Below, piece after piece: positions 1-8,643 of a stretch of 64,000 nucleotides of DNA. The DNA is from Herbinix sp. (lineage in GTDB: Bacteria > Bacillota > Clostridia > Lachnospirales > Lachnospiraceae). The stretch is taken from the NCBI GenBank assembly GCA_029238935.1, contig JAQZBN010000011.1, positions 1 to 64,000 on the forward strand. Reading direction: 5' to 3'. The notes beneath the pieces were generated by a model. The model did not search any database. It saw nothing but the letters and a program-made list of their open reading frames with translations, and was not told the origin of the DNA. Position 1 is the first letter of the stretch; every line of letters begins with the position of its first letter. Made by a program: the position numbers and the translations under genes.

Positions 1-186
1 GCACTCAGTCCTGCCAAGGTAGTATCTGTAACCGTGGATGAGTATGAGAAGAGTGCAAGAGTAATTGTACCGGATTATCAGCTATCTCTTGCTATTGGTA
101 AAGAAGGTCAGAATGCCAGACTCGCTGCAAAACTTACTGGATTTAAGATTGACATAAAGAGCGAATCACAGAGCTTCGGATATTAA
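1..186 (+). CDS. nusA: Transcription termination/antitermination factor NusA (3' end only)
   Basis: The reading frame is open from base 1 and ends at TAA 184-186; only the last 61 residues are present. They match the end of the second KH domain of NusA, with the motif [16 protein letters not shown], which is the KH GxxG-type RNA-binding loop. NusA binds RNA polymerase and nascent RNA and modulates pausing and termination. The protein stops soon after the KH domain, so the C-terminal acidic repeats of the E. coli form are absent, as usual in Firmicutes. ylxR follows after 12 bases, the standard nusA-ylxR-ylxQ-infB order, which supports the call. The upstream part lies outside the window. Confidence 0.93.
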   Translation, partial: ALSPAKVVSVTVDEYEKSARVIVPDYQLSLAIGKEGQNARLAAKLTGFKIDIKSESQSFGY

Positions 187-198
187 GGATGTGATAGA

Positions 199-486
199 AT
201 GACAAAAAAGATACCCTTACGTATGTGTACCGGGTGCGGCGAAATGAAGAGTAAAAAGGAATTGATTCGGGTTTTGAAGACACCGGAAGACGAGATTGTC
301 ATTGATACGACAGGTAAGAAGAATGGCAGAGGCGCATATATTTGTAACTCTGTTGCCTGCTTACAAAAAGCTATTAAGACAAAAGGCTTGGAACGCTCTT
401 TAAAGGTCAGCATTCCCAAAGAATTGGTCGAGTCGTTGGAGAAGGAGTTGATTTTGCTTGGAACTAGCAAAAAAGAAAGCATATAA
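199..486 (+). CDS. ylxR: YlxR/RnpM family nucleic-acid-binding protein (DUF448)
   Basis: A 95-residue protein of the YlxR family. It has the N-terminal CxxC (C10, C13), a short basic segment, and the family signature GRGAY at residues 43-47 followed by C49 and C54. Members are small RNA-binding proteins; B. subtilis YlxR has been described as a modulator of RNase P and renamed RnpM, so a role in tRNA processing is inferred from the family only. The ATG at 199 follows AAGGATG-type purines at 186-192. The last 29 bases overlap the start of ylxQ, so the two genes are translationally coupled inside the nusA-infB operon. Confidence 0.93.
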   Translation: MTKKIPLRMCTGCGEMKSKKELIRVLKTPEDEIVIDTTGKKNGRGAYICNSVACLQKAIKTKGLERSLKVSIPKELVESLEKELILLGTSKKESI

Positions 487-775
487 TCTGATCGGTTTAG
501 CAACAAAATCACGTAAAATAGTTAGTGGCGAATTCTCTACTGAAAAGGCAGTGAAGGAAAAGAAAGCTGTCTTAGTGATTGTAGCAGATGACGCATCAGA
601 TAATACAAAGCAAATGTTTACCAATATGTGTACTTACTATAAAGTGCCGATTTACTTTTTTGGTGATAAGAACGAGTTAGGTCACGCAATGGGTAAGGAG
701 CTCCGTGCTTCCGCAGCTTTGCTTGATAAAGGCTTGGCGGATGCAATTGAAATGCAACTGAAAATGATTCTTTAG
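458..775 (+). CDS. ylxQ: YlxQ, L7Ae/L30e-family ribosomal-type RNA-binding protein
   Basis: A 105-residue single-domain L7Ae/L30e/S12e/Gadd45 protein. The segment KKAYNLIGLATKSRKIVSGE is the typical start of bacterial YlxQ, and the VLVIVADDAS strand followed by KVPIYFFGDKNELG is the L7Ae core that recognises kink-turn RNA. Translation appears to start at TTG 458 behind GGAGAAGGAG at 438-447; no in-frame ATG is available nearby. It overlaps ylxR by 29 bases and precedes infB by 20 bases. The exact role is unknown in the family; association with ribosome or tRNA metabolism is inferred from the operon. Confidence 0.92.
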   Translation: MELAKKKAYNLIGLATKSRKIVSGEFSTEKAVKEKKAVLVIVADDASDNTKQMFTNMCTYYKVPIYFFGDKNELGHAMGKELRASAALLDKGLADAIEMQLKMIL

Positions 776-795
776 AATGAACGGAGGTAGTAAGT

Positions 796-3700
796 ATGGC
801 AAAAATGAAAATATTTGAGTTGAAGAATTTAATAAATGAACAGAAAAAAGGTGACTCTATAGTAGAAAGTAAAGATATCCAAACATATCTTGAAAAAAAC
901 ACGGGTGTGAAAAAAACCCATAGCAGTAACCTTGAAGATAATGAAGTACAGATGGTAAAAGATTATTTTCTGAAAGGAAATAAAGAGTCAGCAATTGTAA
1001 AAAAACCAAGTCAACCGGCTGGGCCGGGAAGTGCAAAACCTGTAGGACAGGGCGTGCAGGCTGGGGGAATGCATAATAATACAAGACCGGCTGGGCAAAG
1101 TTATGTCGGGTCGGCAGGACAAAATCAGAGACCGGCAGGTCTAGGAAATCAAAGTCAATCGGTAGGAACCGGTGGCAATCAAAGATCGGTGGGTCAGGGA
1201 AGCATGAATCAAACAGGAACAAATACAAATAACCAAAGGCCTATAGGGCAGGGCGAGATGAGACAACAGCAAAATTCAAATTATTCAACACAGAGACCAG
1301 CAGGACAGACAGATATGCGCCAAGGTTCTCAAGGACAATATAATCAAAGACCAGCTGGTCAAGGTGAAAATCGTCAAGGAGGTTCTGGCCAGTATAATCA
1401 GAGACCACAAGGCCAGGGTGAAAATCGTCAAGGTTCCGGTCAATATGGCCAGAGACCACAGGGACAGGGAGAAAACCGTCCTTATAATCAAGGACAATAT
1501 AATCAAAGACCACAAGGACAGGGAGATAACCGTCAAGGCTCCGGTCAATATGGACAAAGACCGCAAGGACAGGGAGATAACCGTCAAGGTTCCGGTCAAT
1601 ATGGTCAGAGACCACAAGGTCAGGGTGAAAATCGTCCATATAATCAGGGTCAGTATAATCAAAGACCACAAGGGGAGAACCGTCAAGGTTCCGGTCAATA
1701 TGGTCAAAGACCTCAGGGACAGGGAGAAAACCGTCCTTATAATCAAGGCCAGTACAATCAAAGACCATCAGGACAGGGAGATAACCGTCAAGGAGATAAT
1801 CGCCAAGGATCCGGTCAATATGGCCAAAGATCAAACTATCAGGGACAACGCCCAGCAGGCTCCGGTCAATATGGACAGGGAGGTTCCGGTCAAGGTGGAC
1901 AGAGACCTTATAATCCAGACCAACAAAGAGGCGGTCAGGGTGGATACCAAAGACCGCAGGGAGGTCAAAGACCAGGTCAAGATGGACAACGCCCAGCAGG
2001 CCAAGGATATCAAAGACCTATGGGTCAGGGAAATCAAAGACCAGGTCAAGATGGACAAAGAACTGGTGGTTATAATGGTCAATCCGGATATAATCGACCC
2101 AACTCAGGTCAAAGACCAGCAGGCGGCGGATATCAGAAGAGCTATGGTGATTTCCAGAAGGATAAGGATGACGATGATAAGTCACCAAGCTACGGAAATA
2201 GATCCGGTCAAGCAAACAAAAAGGGCGGAAGATCATTTGCCGGCGGTGGTGAACGTAAGACTTTTGATCAACAGGTGTTGGATCAAAAGGTAGCAGAGAA
2301 GAACGAGAACAACAGCAAACGAAGCAGAGATCGTTTGAATAAAGAAAAAACCTATAAAGAACGCAGCATGAGCATCCATGATCAGACAGATGCAAATGAT
2401 GAAGTTATTAAGAGCAAAATTGTACCTAAAAAAGGTCAATTTATTAAACCTAAAGCAATCATTACACAAGCCAATGAGGATGATATAAAGACGATTGTTA
2501 TACCTGAAATTTTAACCATTAAGGAATTAGCAGATAAGATGAAGATGCCTTCTTCTGCATTGGTTAAGAAATTATTTTTAGCAGGAAAGATGGTTTCAAT
2601 TAATCAGGAAATCACCTTTGATGAAGCTGCAGAGATTGCATTAGAATATGAAATTATAGTAGAAAAAGAAGTAAAAGTAAACGAAGTGGAAGAGTTATTA
2701 AAGGAAGATGATGACGAAACCTCAACCATGGAAAAACGTCCTCCTGTCGTTTGCGTTATGGGTCATGTTGATCATGGTAAAACATCATTATTGGATGCCA
2801 TTCGTGAAACCAATGTAACTTCCAGAGAAGCGGGTGGTATTACACAGCACATCGGTGCTTATGTCGTTGAAGTAAATGGGGAGAAAATCACCTTCTTAGA
2901 TACTCCGGGTCACGAAGCTTTTACTTCCATGCGTATGAGAGGTGCTAAATCAACTGATATTGCAATTCTTGTTGTTGCAGCAGACGATGGTGTTATGCCT
3001 CAGACGATCGAAGCTATTAATCACGCAAAAGCAGCGGGAGTTCAAATTATCGTTGCAATTAATAAAATTGATAAGCCAAGTGCTAATATTGAAAGAGTAA
3101 AGCAAGAATTAACAGAATATGAATTAGTAGCAGAAGACTGGGGTGGAGATACTATCTTTGTACCAGTATCAGCCCATACCAAAGAAGGTATTGAACAGTT
3201 GCTCGAAATGATTCTGTTAACCGCTGAAATTGGAGAGCTGAAAGCGAATCCAAATCGTAAAGCCAGAGGTATTGTTATTGAAGCTGAACTTGATAAGGGA
3301 AGAGGACCGGTTGCAACGATCCTTGTTCAGAAGGGTACCCTTCATGTTGGCGATAATATTGCGATCGGTGCATCTTATGGAAAAGTTCGTGCGATGATGG
3401 ATGATAAGGGAAGAAGAGTAAAAGAAGCGACTCCTTCAACTCCGGTAGAGATTCTTGGATTAAATGAGGTACCGGAAGCAGGTGAAATCTTCCTGGCGAC
3501 GGATAATGAAAAAGAAGCAAGAACCATTTCCGAAGCCTTCATTTCACAGGGTAGAGAAAGACTGCTTGCTGATACAAAGGCAAAATTATCATTAGATGGT
3601 TTGTTTACACAAATAAAAGCAGGTAACATTAAAGAATTAAATCTGGTAGTGAAAGCTGACGTACAAGGTTCCGTGGAAGCAATGAAACAAAGCTTATTGA

Positions 3701-4236
3701 AACTAAGCAATGAAGAAGTTGCCGTTCGTATTATCCATGGTGGTGTAGGTGCGATTAATGAATCTGATGTTATACTTGCCAGTGCATCCAATGCAATCAT
3801 CATCGGTTTTAATGTAAGACCGGATAATGCAGCAAAAGAAACATCCGAAAGAGAAAATGTTGATGTAAAACTTTACCGAGTTATCTATAATGCGATTGAT
3901 GATATTGAAGCTGCTATGAAGGGTCTCTTGGATCCGGTATTTGAACAAAGAATCATTGGTCACGCTGAGATACGCCAGACCTTTAAAGCATCCGGTGTAG
4001 GTATCATTGCAGGATCTTATGTAACGGATGGTAAGATACAAAGAGGGTGTACTGCCCGTATCATGAGAGATAAAACTCTAATTTATGAAGGACCATTAGC
4101 TTCCTTAAAGAGATTCCAGGATGACGTCAAAGAAGTAGCTACCGGCTATGAATGTGGTCTGGTATTTGAGAAGTTTAATGATGTCAAAGAAGGAGATAGA
4201 GTTGAACTTTATATTATGGTTGAGGTACCAAGATAG
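796..4236 (+). CDS. infB: Translation initiation factor IF-2 with long QGRP-repeat N-terminal insert
   Basis: IF-2, 1146 residues, a GTPase that delivers fMet-tRNA to the 30S subunit and promotes subunit joining. An IF2_N domain lies at about residues 1-55. A low-complexity Gln/Gly/Arg/Pro/Asn/Tyr tract follows at about 75-460, built on 17- and 18-residue units such as [18 protein letters not shown] second IF2_N domain is at about 570-625. The G domain shows GHVDHGKT at 656-663, DTPGH from 702, NKID from 756 and SAH at 792-794. The C-terminal half (to [11 protein letters not shown]) holds the domain that binds fMet-tRNA. The ATG at 796 follows ACGGAGGTAG. IF-2 N-terminal regions vary in length, but this ordered repeat is extreme. 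The G domain and C-terminus look intact, so the protein should be functional. Confidence 0.98.
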   Translation: MAKMKIFELKNLINEQKKGDSIVESKDIQTYLEKNTGVKKTHSSNLEDNEVQMVKDYFLKGNKESAIVKKPSQPAGPGSAKPVGQGVQAGGMHNNTRPAGQSYVGSAGQNQRPAGLGNQSQSVGTGGNQRSVGQGSMNQTGTNTNNQRPIGQGEMRQQQNSNYSTQRPAGQTDMRQGSQGQYNQRPAGQGENRQGGSGQYNQRPQGQGENRQGSGQYGQRPQGQGENRPYNQGQYNQRPQGQGDNRQGSGQYGQRPQGQGDNRQGSGQYGQRPQGQGENRPYNQGQYNQRPQGENRQGSGQYGQRPQGQGENRPYNQGQYNQRPSGQGDNRQGDNRQGSGQYGQRSNYQGQRPAGSGQYGQGGSGQGGQRPYNPDQQRGGQGGYQRPQGGQRPGQDGQRPAGQGYQRPMGQGNQRPGQDGQRTGGYNGQSGYNRPNSGQRPAGGGYQKSYGDFQKDKDDDDKSPSYGNRSGQANKKGGRSFAGGGERKTFDQQVLDQKVAEKNENNSKRSRDRLNKEKTYKERSMSIHDQTDANDEVIKSKIVPKKGQFIKPKAIITQANEDDIKTIVIPEILTIKELADKMKMPSSALVKKLFLAGKMVSINQEITFDEAAEIALEYEIIVEKEVKVNEVEELLKEDDDETSTMEKRPPVVCVMGHVDHGKTSLLDAIRETNVTSREAGGITQHIGAYVVEVNGEKITFLDTPGHEAFTSMRMRGAKSTDIAILVVAADDGVMPQTIEAINHAKAAGVQIIVAINKIDKPSANIERVKQELTEYELVAEDWGGDTIFVPVSAHTKEGIEQLLEMILLTAEIGELKANPNRKARGIVIEAELDKGRGPVATILVQKGTLHVGDNIAIGASYGKVRAMMDDKGRRVKEATPSTPVEILGLNEVPEAGEIFLATDNEKEARTISEAFISQGRERLLADTKAKLSLDGLFTQIKAGNIKELNLVVKADVQGSVEAMKQSLLKLSNEEVAVRIIHGGVGAINESDVILASASNAIIIGFNVRPDNAAKETSERENVDVKLYRVIYNAIDDIEAAMKGLLDPVFEQRIIGHAEIRQTFKASGVGIIAGSYVTDGKIQRGCTARIMRDKTLIYEGPLASLKRFQDDVKEVATGYECGLVFEKFNDVKEGDRVELYIMVEVPR
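1255..2140 (+). repeat. Coding tandem repeat (51/54-bp units) inside infB
   Basis: Imperfect tandem repeats with periods of 51 and 54 bases encode alternating units [17 protein letters not shown] and [18 protein letters not shown], then degenerate QRP/GQG units to about 2140. Both periods are multiples of three, so copy-number change would keep the reading frame. Repeats of this length and identity are prone to expansion and contraction. Long open frames on the other strand and in another forward frame across this stretch are by-products of the periodic composition. Confidence 0.85.
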
Positions 4237-4286
4237 TTCATGTAAAAATGTTCTAATTTGGTATTGAGAAAGGTATTGGTGATTGT

Positions 4287-4751
4287 ATGAGGAAAAACAG
4301 TATAAAGAACACCAGAATTAATGGTGAAGTACAAAAAGTGCTAAGCAGTTTAATCAGCAGGGAGATAAAAGATCCAAGAATACATCCGATGACTTCAGTG
4401 ATCGCTTGCGAAGTGTCACCGGATTTAAAGACAGCGAAGGTATACATTAGTGTTCTGGGAGATGATGCAGCAAAAGAATCAACCCGATTAGGATTAAAAA
4501 GTGCAGCCTCTTACATGCGAGGACAATTGGCGAAAACGCTAAATTTAAGAAATACACCGGAACTTACCTTTGTTATTGATAATTCCATTGAATATGGAGT
4601 AAATATGTCTAGGTTAATTAATCAGATCAATAGTAGTTCATCCGAAGTAGAAGAAGATGTAGATGATGTGGAAGATGACTACGAGGATGAAGACGATGAT
4701 AATTTTCATGATGAGGAAGATGAGTTAGAGATTACTAAAGAGGAAGAGTGA
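4287..4751 (+). CDS. rbfA: 30S ribosome-binding factor A with acidic C-terminal tail
   Basis: RbfA, 154 residues, a KH-fold factor that helps mature the 5' end of 16S rRNA in the 30S subunit. The core spans residues 1-116: RINGEVQKVLSSLISREIKDPR, then VSPDLKTAKVYISVLG, then the PELTFVIDNSIEYG strand-helix. Residues 119-154 form an almost continuous Asp/Glu tail, longer than the short acidic ends of many RbfA proteins. The gene follows infB by 50 bases and the DHH phosphoesterase starts 4 bases after its stop, in conserved operon order. The start site is the only good ATG; the purine stretch GAGAAAGG upstream is somewhat distant. Confidence 0.96.
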   Translation: MRKNSIKNTRINGEVQKVLSSLISREIKDPRIHPMTSVIACEVSPDLKTAKVYISVLGDDAAKESTRLGLKSAASYMRGQLAKTLNLRNTPELTFVIDNSIEYGVNMSRLINQINSSSSEVEEDVDDVEDDYEDEDDDNFHDEEDELEITKEEE

Positions 4752-4755
4752 TGCT

Positions 4756-5727
4756 ATGATAAAGATTAATGCAGAGGTTACAGGAGCAAAAACTATAGCA
4801 ATCGCAGGACATATAAGACCTGATGGTGATTGTATCGGGTCTTGTATGGCACTCTATCAATACTTGAATAGTCATAAGGATTTATTTGGCATTGGAAAAG
4901 TAGATCTTTATCTTGAGCGTTTTGGTGATGAATTTCGTATTTTAAATAATATTGAAGTGATTCAACATTCTTATGAATCTGATGAATGTTATGATATCTT
5001 CATTTCGGTAGACTGTGGAAGTTTGGATCGCTTGGGTAATGCAGAAAAATACTATAAAACAGCGAAGAAAACCATTAACATAGACCACCACATTAGCAAT
5101 ACCTTATTTGGGCAGGTAAATCATGTGGTGGCCGATGCTTCCTCGACTTGTGAAGTGTTATTTGATATTTTTGAAGAGAGATTGATCTCGAAAGATATTG
5201 CAGAAGATCTTTTTGTTGGAATGATTCATGATACCGGAGTATTCAAACATTCCAATACGACAGAAAAGACAATGCAAATAGCAGGTAAATTAATTAGCAA
5301 AGGAATTCCTTTTTCAAAGCTAATCGATGAATCTTTTTATCAAAAAACATATATCCAAAACCAGATTTTGGGTAGATGCCTTATGGAAAGTATTCTGGTA
5401 ATGGATGGCCGATGTATTGTATCCTCTCTTACGAGAAAAATGATGGAATTTTATCAGGCATCCACAGCCGATTTGGATGGAATCATTGATCAATTGCGTA
5501 TCACCAAGGGAATAGAAGTAGCAATCTTTATTTATGAATTCGATTCACAAGAATATAAGGTGAGCATGAGATCCAATGGCGATGTGAACGTGAGTAAAAT
5601 CGCTGTTTATTTTGGTGGTGGCGGACATATCAAGGCAGCAGGCTGTACCATGAGAGGTTCTTTGCATGATGTTATTAATAATTTAACTAGACATATCGAA
5701 GCCCAATTGGATAACATAACGACATAA
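4756..5727 (+). CDS. nrnA: DHH-family nanoRNase / pAp phosphatase (NrnA-like)
   Basis: A 323-residue DHH/DHHA1 phosphoesterase. Metal-binding motifs are GHIRPDGD (H19, D23, D25), VDCG (D86) and the family signature DHH at 110-112. The DHHA1 substrate-binding motif GGGGH lies at about 286-290. The family degrades RNA fragments of two to five nucleotides and removes the 3' phosphate from pAp; the precise substrate here is inferred. The gene starts 4 bases after rbfA and ends 12 bases before truB, so it belongs to the same operon, and bifunctional NrnA next to truB-ribF is common in Firmicutes. Confidence 0.93.
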   Translation: MIKINAEVTGAKTIAIAGHIRPDGDCIGSCMALYQYLNSHKDLFGIGKVDLYLERFGDEFRILNNIEVIQHSYESDECYDIFISVDCGSLDRLGNAEKYYKTAKKTINIDHHISNTLFGQVNHVVADASSTCEVLFDIFEERLISKDIAEDLFVGMIHDTGVFKHSNTTEKTMQIAGKLISKGIPFSKLIDESFYQKTYIQNQILGRCLMESILVMDGRCIVSSLTRKMMEFYQASTADLDGIIDQLRITKGIEVAIFIYEFDSQEYKVSMRSNGDVNVSKIAVYFGGGGHIKAAGCTMRGSLHDVINNLTRHIEAQLDNITT

Positions 5728-5739
5728 GGAGAACTTGTT

Positions 5740-6645
5740 TTGGCTGCTGGAATCATTAATGTATATAAAGAAAAGGGATTTACCTCTCATGATGTTGTTG
5801 CTAAATTGAGAGGTATCCTTAAGATGAAACGAATTGGACATACAGGAACGCTGGATCCGGATGCAGAGGGGGTTCTCCCTGTATGTATTGGGAAAGCAAC
5901 CAAATTGGTTGATCTCATTACAGATAAGGATAAAACCTATGAAGCAGTTTTAAAATTAGGTATTACAACAGATACACAGGACATTACCGGAAAAATCATT
6001 AAAACAGGTGAGGTTACTGTGGACAAGCAAAGAGTTGAAGAAGTGATCAAAAGCTACATCGGTTTATATGAACAGCTGCCACCTATGTATTCGGCAATCA
6101 AAGTGAACGGTAAGAAACTTTATGAACTGGCGAGGCAGGGGAAAGAAATCGAACGGAAGCGTCGTCCAGTTATGATTCATAATATTCAAATTCTAGATTA
6201 CTCTGAAGAGGAACAGGAAGTAAGAGTAGTTGTAGATTGCGGAAAAGGTACTTACATTCGAACCTTACTGCATGATATTGGTGAAGAACTTGGTTGTGGT
6301 GGTGTAATGAAAAGCTTGCTTCGAACAAGAGTAGGTAATTTTTATTTAGACGAATCACTTCGGTTAACTGAATTATCAGAACTTGCAGTGAATAAAAATA
6401 TAGAACAGGTTATATTACCGATTGATTCTATGTTTGAAGCGTATCCGGCTGTTAAAATTAGGGAAGAATCACAAAGATTTTTATTGAATGGAAATAACTT
6501 TACTAAAGAACAAACGATAAACCCTGAAGCTATCATAACCGATGGTTGGGTAAGAGTATACGATACAGAGGGAAATTTCGCTGCATTGTATCAATATGAT
6601 GTTACATTAAATTGCTTTAAACCTGTAAAAATGTTTTTATCATAA
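5740..6645 (+). CDS. truB: tRNA pseudouridine(55) synthase TruB
   Basis: TruB, 301 residues, makes pseudouridine 55 in the T-loop of tRNAs. The catalytic motif GHTGTLDPDAEG gives Asp39 as the nucleophile. YEQLPPMYSAIKVNGKKLYELAR and DCGKGTYIRTLLHDIGEELG are the conserved middle motifs. A C-terminal extension after about residue 240 corresponds to the TruB C-terminal domain. Translation seems to start at TTG 5740, preceded by AAGGAG at 5726-5731; the encoded start AAGIINVYKEKGFTSHDVV fits the family exactly. It follows nrnA by 12 bases. Confidence 0.97.
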   Translation: MAAGIINVYKEKGFTSHDVVAKLRGILKMKRIGHTGTLDPDAEGVLPVCIGKATKLVDLITDKDKTYEAVLKLGITTDTQDITGKIIKTGEVTVDKQRVEEVIKSYIGLYEQLPPMYSAIKVNGKKLYELARQGKEIERKRRPVMIHNIQILDYSEEEQEVRVVVDCGKGTYIRTLLHDIGEELGCGGVMKSLLRTRVGNFYLDESLRLTELSELAVNKNIEQVILPIDSMFEAYPAVKIREESQRFLLNGNNFTKEQTINPEAIITDGWVRVYDTEGNFAALYQYDVTLNCFKPVKMFLS

Positions 6646-6732
6646 ACAGAATAAAGATAGTATAGAGGATTTTATTAATTTCTATTCTAATGTATCTTTA
6701 AAGTATAAGAACATAGGAAAGTACTGGAGGAA

Positions 6733-7659
6733 ATGATGAAGTATATATCTGGAGAAACGAATTTTGAATTTCATAATAGCGCAGTCACCTTAGGAAAGTT
6801 CGACGGACTTCATCTAGGCCATCAGCATCTGATCAGTCATATTACAGCCAGCAAAAAGAACGGACTTACCGCAATTATGCTTAGCTTTGTTAGTCCTAGA
6901 TTGGAAGAAAGCTCAGAGAAAGAGTTTGAACTGATTTATACCGAAGAGGAGAAAGTAAAAAAGGCTCAGGACTGTGGAGTGGATGTTTTGATTTCATATC
7001 CATTTACGAATGAAATCAAATATATGGAACCAGAAGATTTTATCAAAGATATCCTAGTGAAACAATTGGATTCTAAATTGATTGTAGTAGGCAGTGATTT
7101 TCGTTTTGGATTTCAACGTAGAGGAGATGTTCATTACCTCCGCGACTTTGCTAAGAAATATGGTTTTGAAGTAGTAGTTTGTGAAAAAAGAACTTGGAAA
7201 GAGCATATCATAAGCAGCTCCACCATCCGCACGGAATTAAGATTAGGTCATATGGAAGAAGCAAATTCTATGTTAGGACAGCCCTATACCATTCAAGGAG
7301 AGGTTTTGCACGGACGTAAGATCGGTAGAACCTTAGGAATGCCTACCACGAACATTTTACCAAGAGCCTATAAGCTTTTACCACCGAATGGAGTATATGC
7401 TTCCTATACGATTATAGACGGTGTTTCCTATGCAGGGGTTACCAATATCGGATATAAACCTACGGTAGGAGCGGAAGAGCAAAAAGGTGTAGAAACCTAT
7501 ATTTTTGATTTTGACGGAGATTTATACGGTAAAATAATTGAAGTTCAGTTAATCACTTATGAACGTCCGGAATTAAAGTTTGGTTCACTAGAAGAGTTAA
7601 AATCACGAATGGAAGAAGATATAACCATAACTAGGGCATACTTTAATCTTACTCAATAA
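6733..7659 (+). CDS. ribF: Bifunctional riboflavin kinase / FAD synthetase
   Basis: RibF, 308 residues, phosphorylates riboflavin to FMN and adenylates FMN to FAD. The N-terminal nucleotidyltransferase domain has GKFDGLHLGHQ at about 21-31 (the HxGH-type site) and VVGSDFRFGFQRRGD, then ISSSTIRTELRLG. The C-terminal flavokinase domain starts near residue 185, with GRKIGRTLGMPTTN and the TPNG-like PPNGVYASY segment. An ATG at 6733 follows ACTGGAGGAA; a second ATG at 6736 is equally possible. It lies 87 bases after truB and is probably the last gene of the nusA operon, given the hairpin near 7744. Confidence 0.96.
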   Translation: MMKYISGETNFEFHNSAVTLGKFDGLHLGHQHLISHITASKKNGLTAIMLSFVSPRLEESSEKEFELIYTEEEKVKKAQDCGVDVLISYPFTNEIKYMEPEDFIKDILVKQLDSKLIVVGSDFRFGFQRRGDVHYLRDFAKKYGFEVVVCEKRTWKEHIISSSTIRTELRLGHMEEANSMLGQPYTIQGEVLHGRKIGRTLGMPTTNILPRAYKLLPPNGVYASYTIIDGVSYAGVTNIGYKPTVGAEEQKGVETYIFDFDGDLYGKIIEVQLITYERPELKFGSLEELKSRMEEDITITRAYFNLTQ

Positions 7660-7743
7660 ATGTACTATGCAATAATATGTTGGAAAATCCTTTAAGACGA
7701 TAAGATAAATGAATCATCATAAATAATAGAAACATAGACAGCT

Positions 7744-7780
7744 TCTCAATCTGAATAAATAAAGATTGAGAGGTTTTTTT
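7744..7780 (+). terminator. Rho-independent terminator after ribF
   Basis: CTCAATCT at 7744-7751 pairs with AGATTGAG at 7763-7770 and is followed by AGG and seven T residues. It ends the long nusA-ribF operon. Confidence 0.85.
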
Positions 7781-7854
7781 GTTATAAACATTAGAAGATG
7801 ATTAAATTAGTAAATATTGCTTTTCTTTTTTCATTAAATCATCTAAAATAAAGA

Positions 7855-7872
7855 TTGTGAGAAGATTCACAA
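7855..7872. promoter_or_regulatory. Inverted repeat upstream of ABC exporter operon
   Basis: TTGTGA at 7855-7860 and TCACAA at 7867-7872 form a perfect 6-bp inverted repeat with a 6-base spacer, 43 bases before the ABC ATPase start. The size and position suit a dimeric repressor site. No regulator gene lies next to it, so this is inference from symmetry alone. Confidence 0.4.
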
Positions 7873-7914
7873 ATTAAAAAGTAAATTTTAACCATAAAGA
7901 TCAGGGGGTAATAT

Positions 7915-8643
7915 ATGATATCGGTGAATGGAGTAACAAAAAAATATGGACGTCTGCTTGCAAATGAAAATGTAAGTTTTGACATTATGCCTGGTGAGAT
8001 ATCAATTCTTTTAGGACCAAATGGTGCAGGAAAATCTACGATTATCAAATGCATTGCAGGTTTATTAAAGTTCCAAGGGAATATCATAATATGTGGAAAT
8101 CAGAATAAATCAGTGGAAGCGAAAAGAGATTTGGGATATATACCAGAAATGCCTTGTTTGTATGATATGATGACAGTCTGGGAGCATATGGAGTTTATTG
8201 CAAGAGCATATTCGCTGGATAATTGGAAGGATAGAGCGGATCAATTATTGGAGCGTTTTGAACTTCTGGATAAAAAGAAAAAGCTGGGAAATGAGCTGTC
8301 CAAAGGTATGCAACAAAAAGTAAGTATCTGCTGTGGTCTGTTGCCTGATCCGAAGGTTCTTCTATTTGATGAGCCAATGGTTGGATTAGATCCACATGCC
8401 ATAAAGGAATTAAAGAATTTATTCGTAGAGTACAAGAAGGCAGGAAAAGTAATATTAATAAGTACACACATGCTAGACAGTGTATCTGAATTTTGGGACA
8501 GTACCAATATAATGATGAATGGAAAAATTGCAGCAAGAAGAACCAGAGCAGCAGTGGAAGGTACCGGAGAAGATTTGGAAGCTTTATTCTTCGAGATTAC
8601 GGAAGGTAAAAAAGAAGCATCCCAGGGAGCTGAGACAGTATGA
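7915..8643 (+). CDS. ABC transporter ATP-binding protein
   Basis: A 242-residue stand-alone ABC ATPase. Walker A is GPNGAGKST (34-42), the signature is LSKGMQQK (about 133-140), Walker B is VLLFDEPMVGLD, and the switch His is in ISTHMLD. This resembles the CcmA/BcrA-type exporters. The ATG at 7915 follows AGGGGG. Its last four bases overlap the start of the permease gene (ATGA at 8640-8643), so the two are translationally coupled and likely form one transporter. The substrate cannot be read from the sequence; lipid, peptide or antibiotic export are all possible. Confidence 0.92.
   Translation: MISVNGVTKKYGRLLANENVSFDIMPGEISILLGPNGAGKSTIIKCIAGLLKFQGNIIICGNQNKSVEAKRDLGYIPEMPCLYDMMTVWEHMEFIARAYSLDNWKDRADQLLERFELLDKKKKLGNELSKGMQQKVSICCGLLPDPKVLLFDEPMVGLDPHAIKELKNLFVEYKKAGKVILISTHMLDSVSEFWDSTNIMMNGKIAARRTRAAVEGTGEDLEALFFEITEGKKEASQGAETV

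Noticed and set aside
1241-2293. Long open frames on the minus strand and in another plus frame inside infB
   Set aside because: They follow from the frame-preserving repeat and low-complexity composition of the IF-2 insert. They have no ribosome sites and no recognisable protein family.
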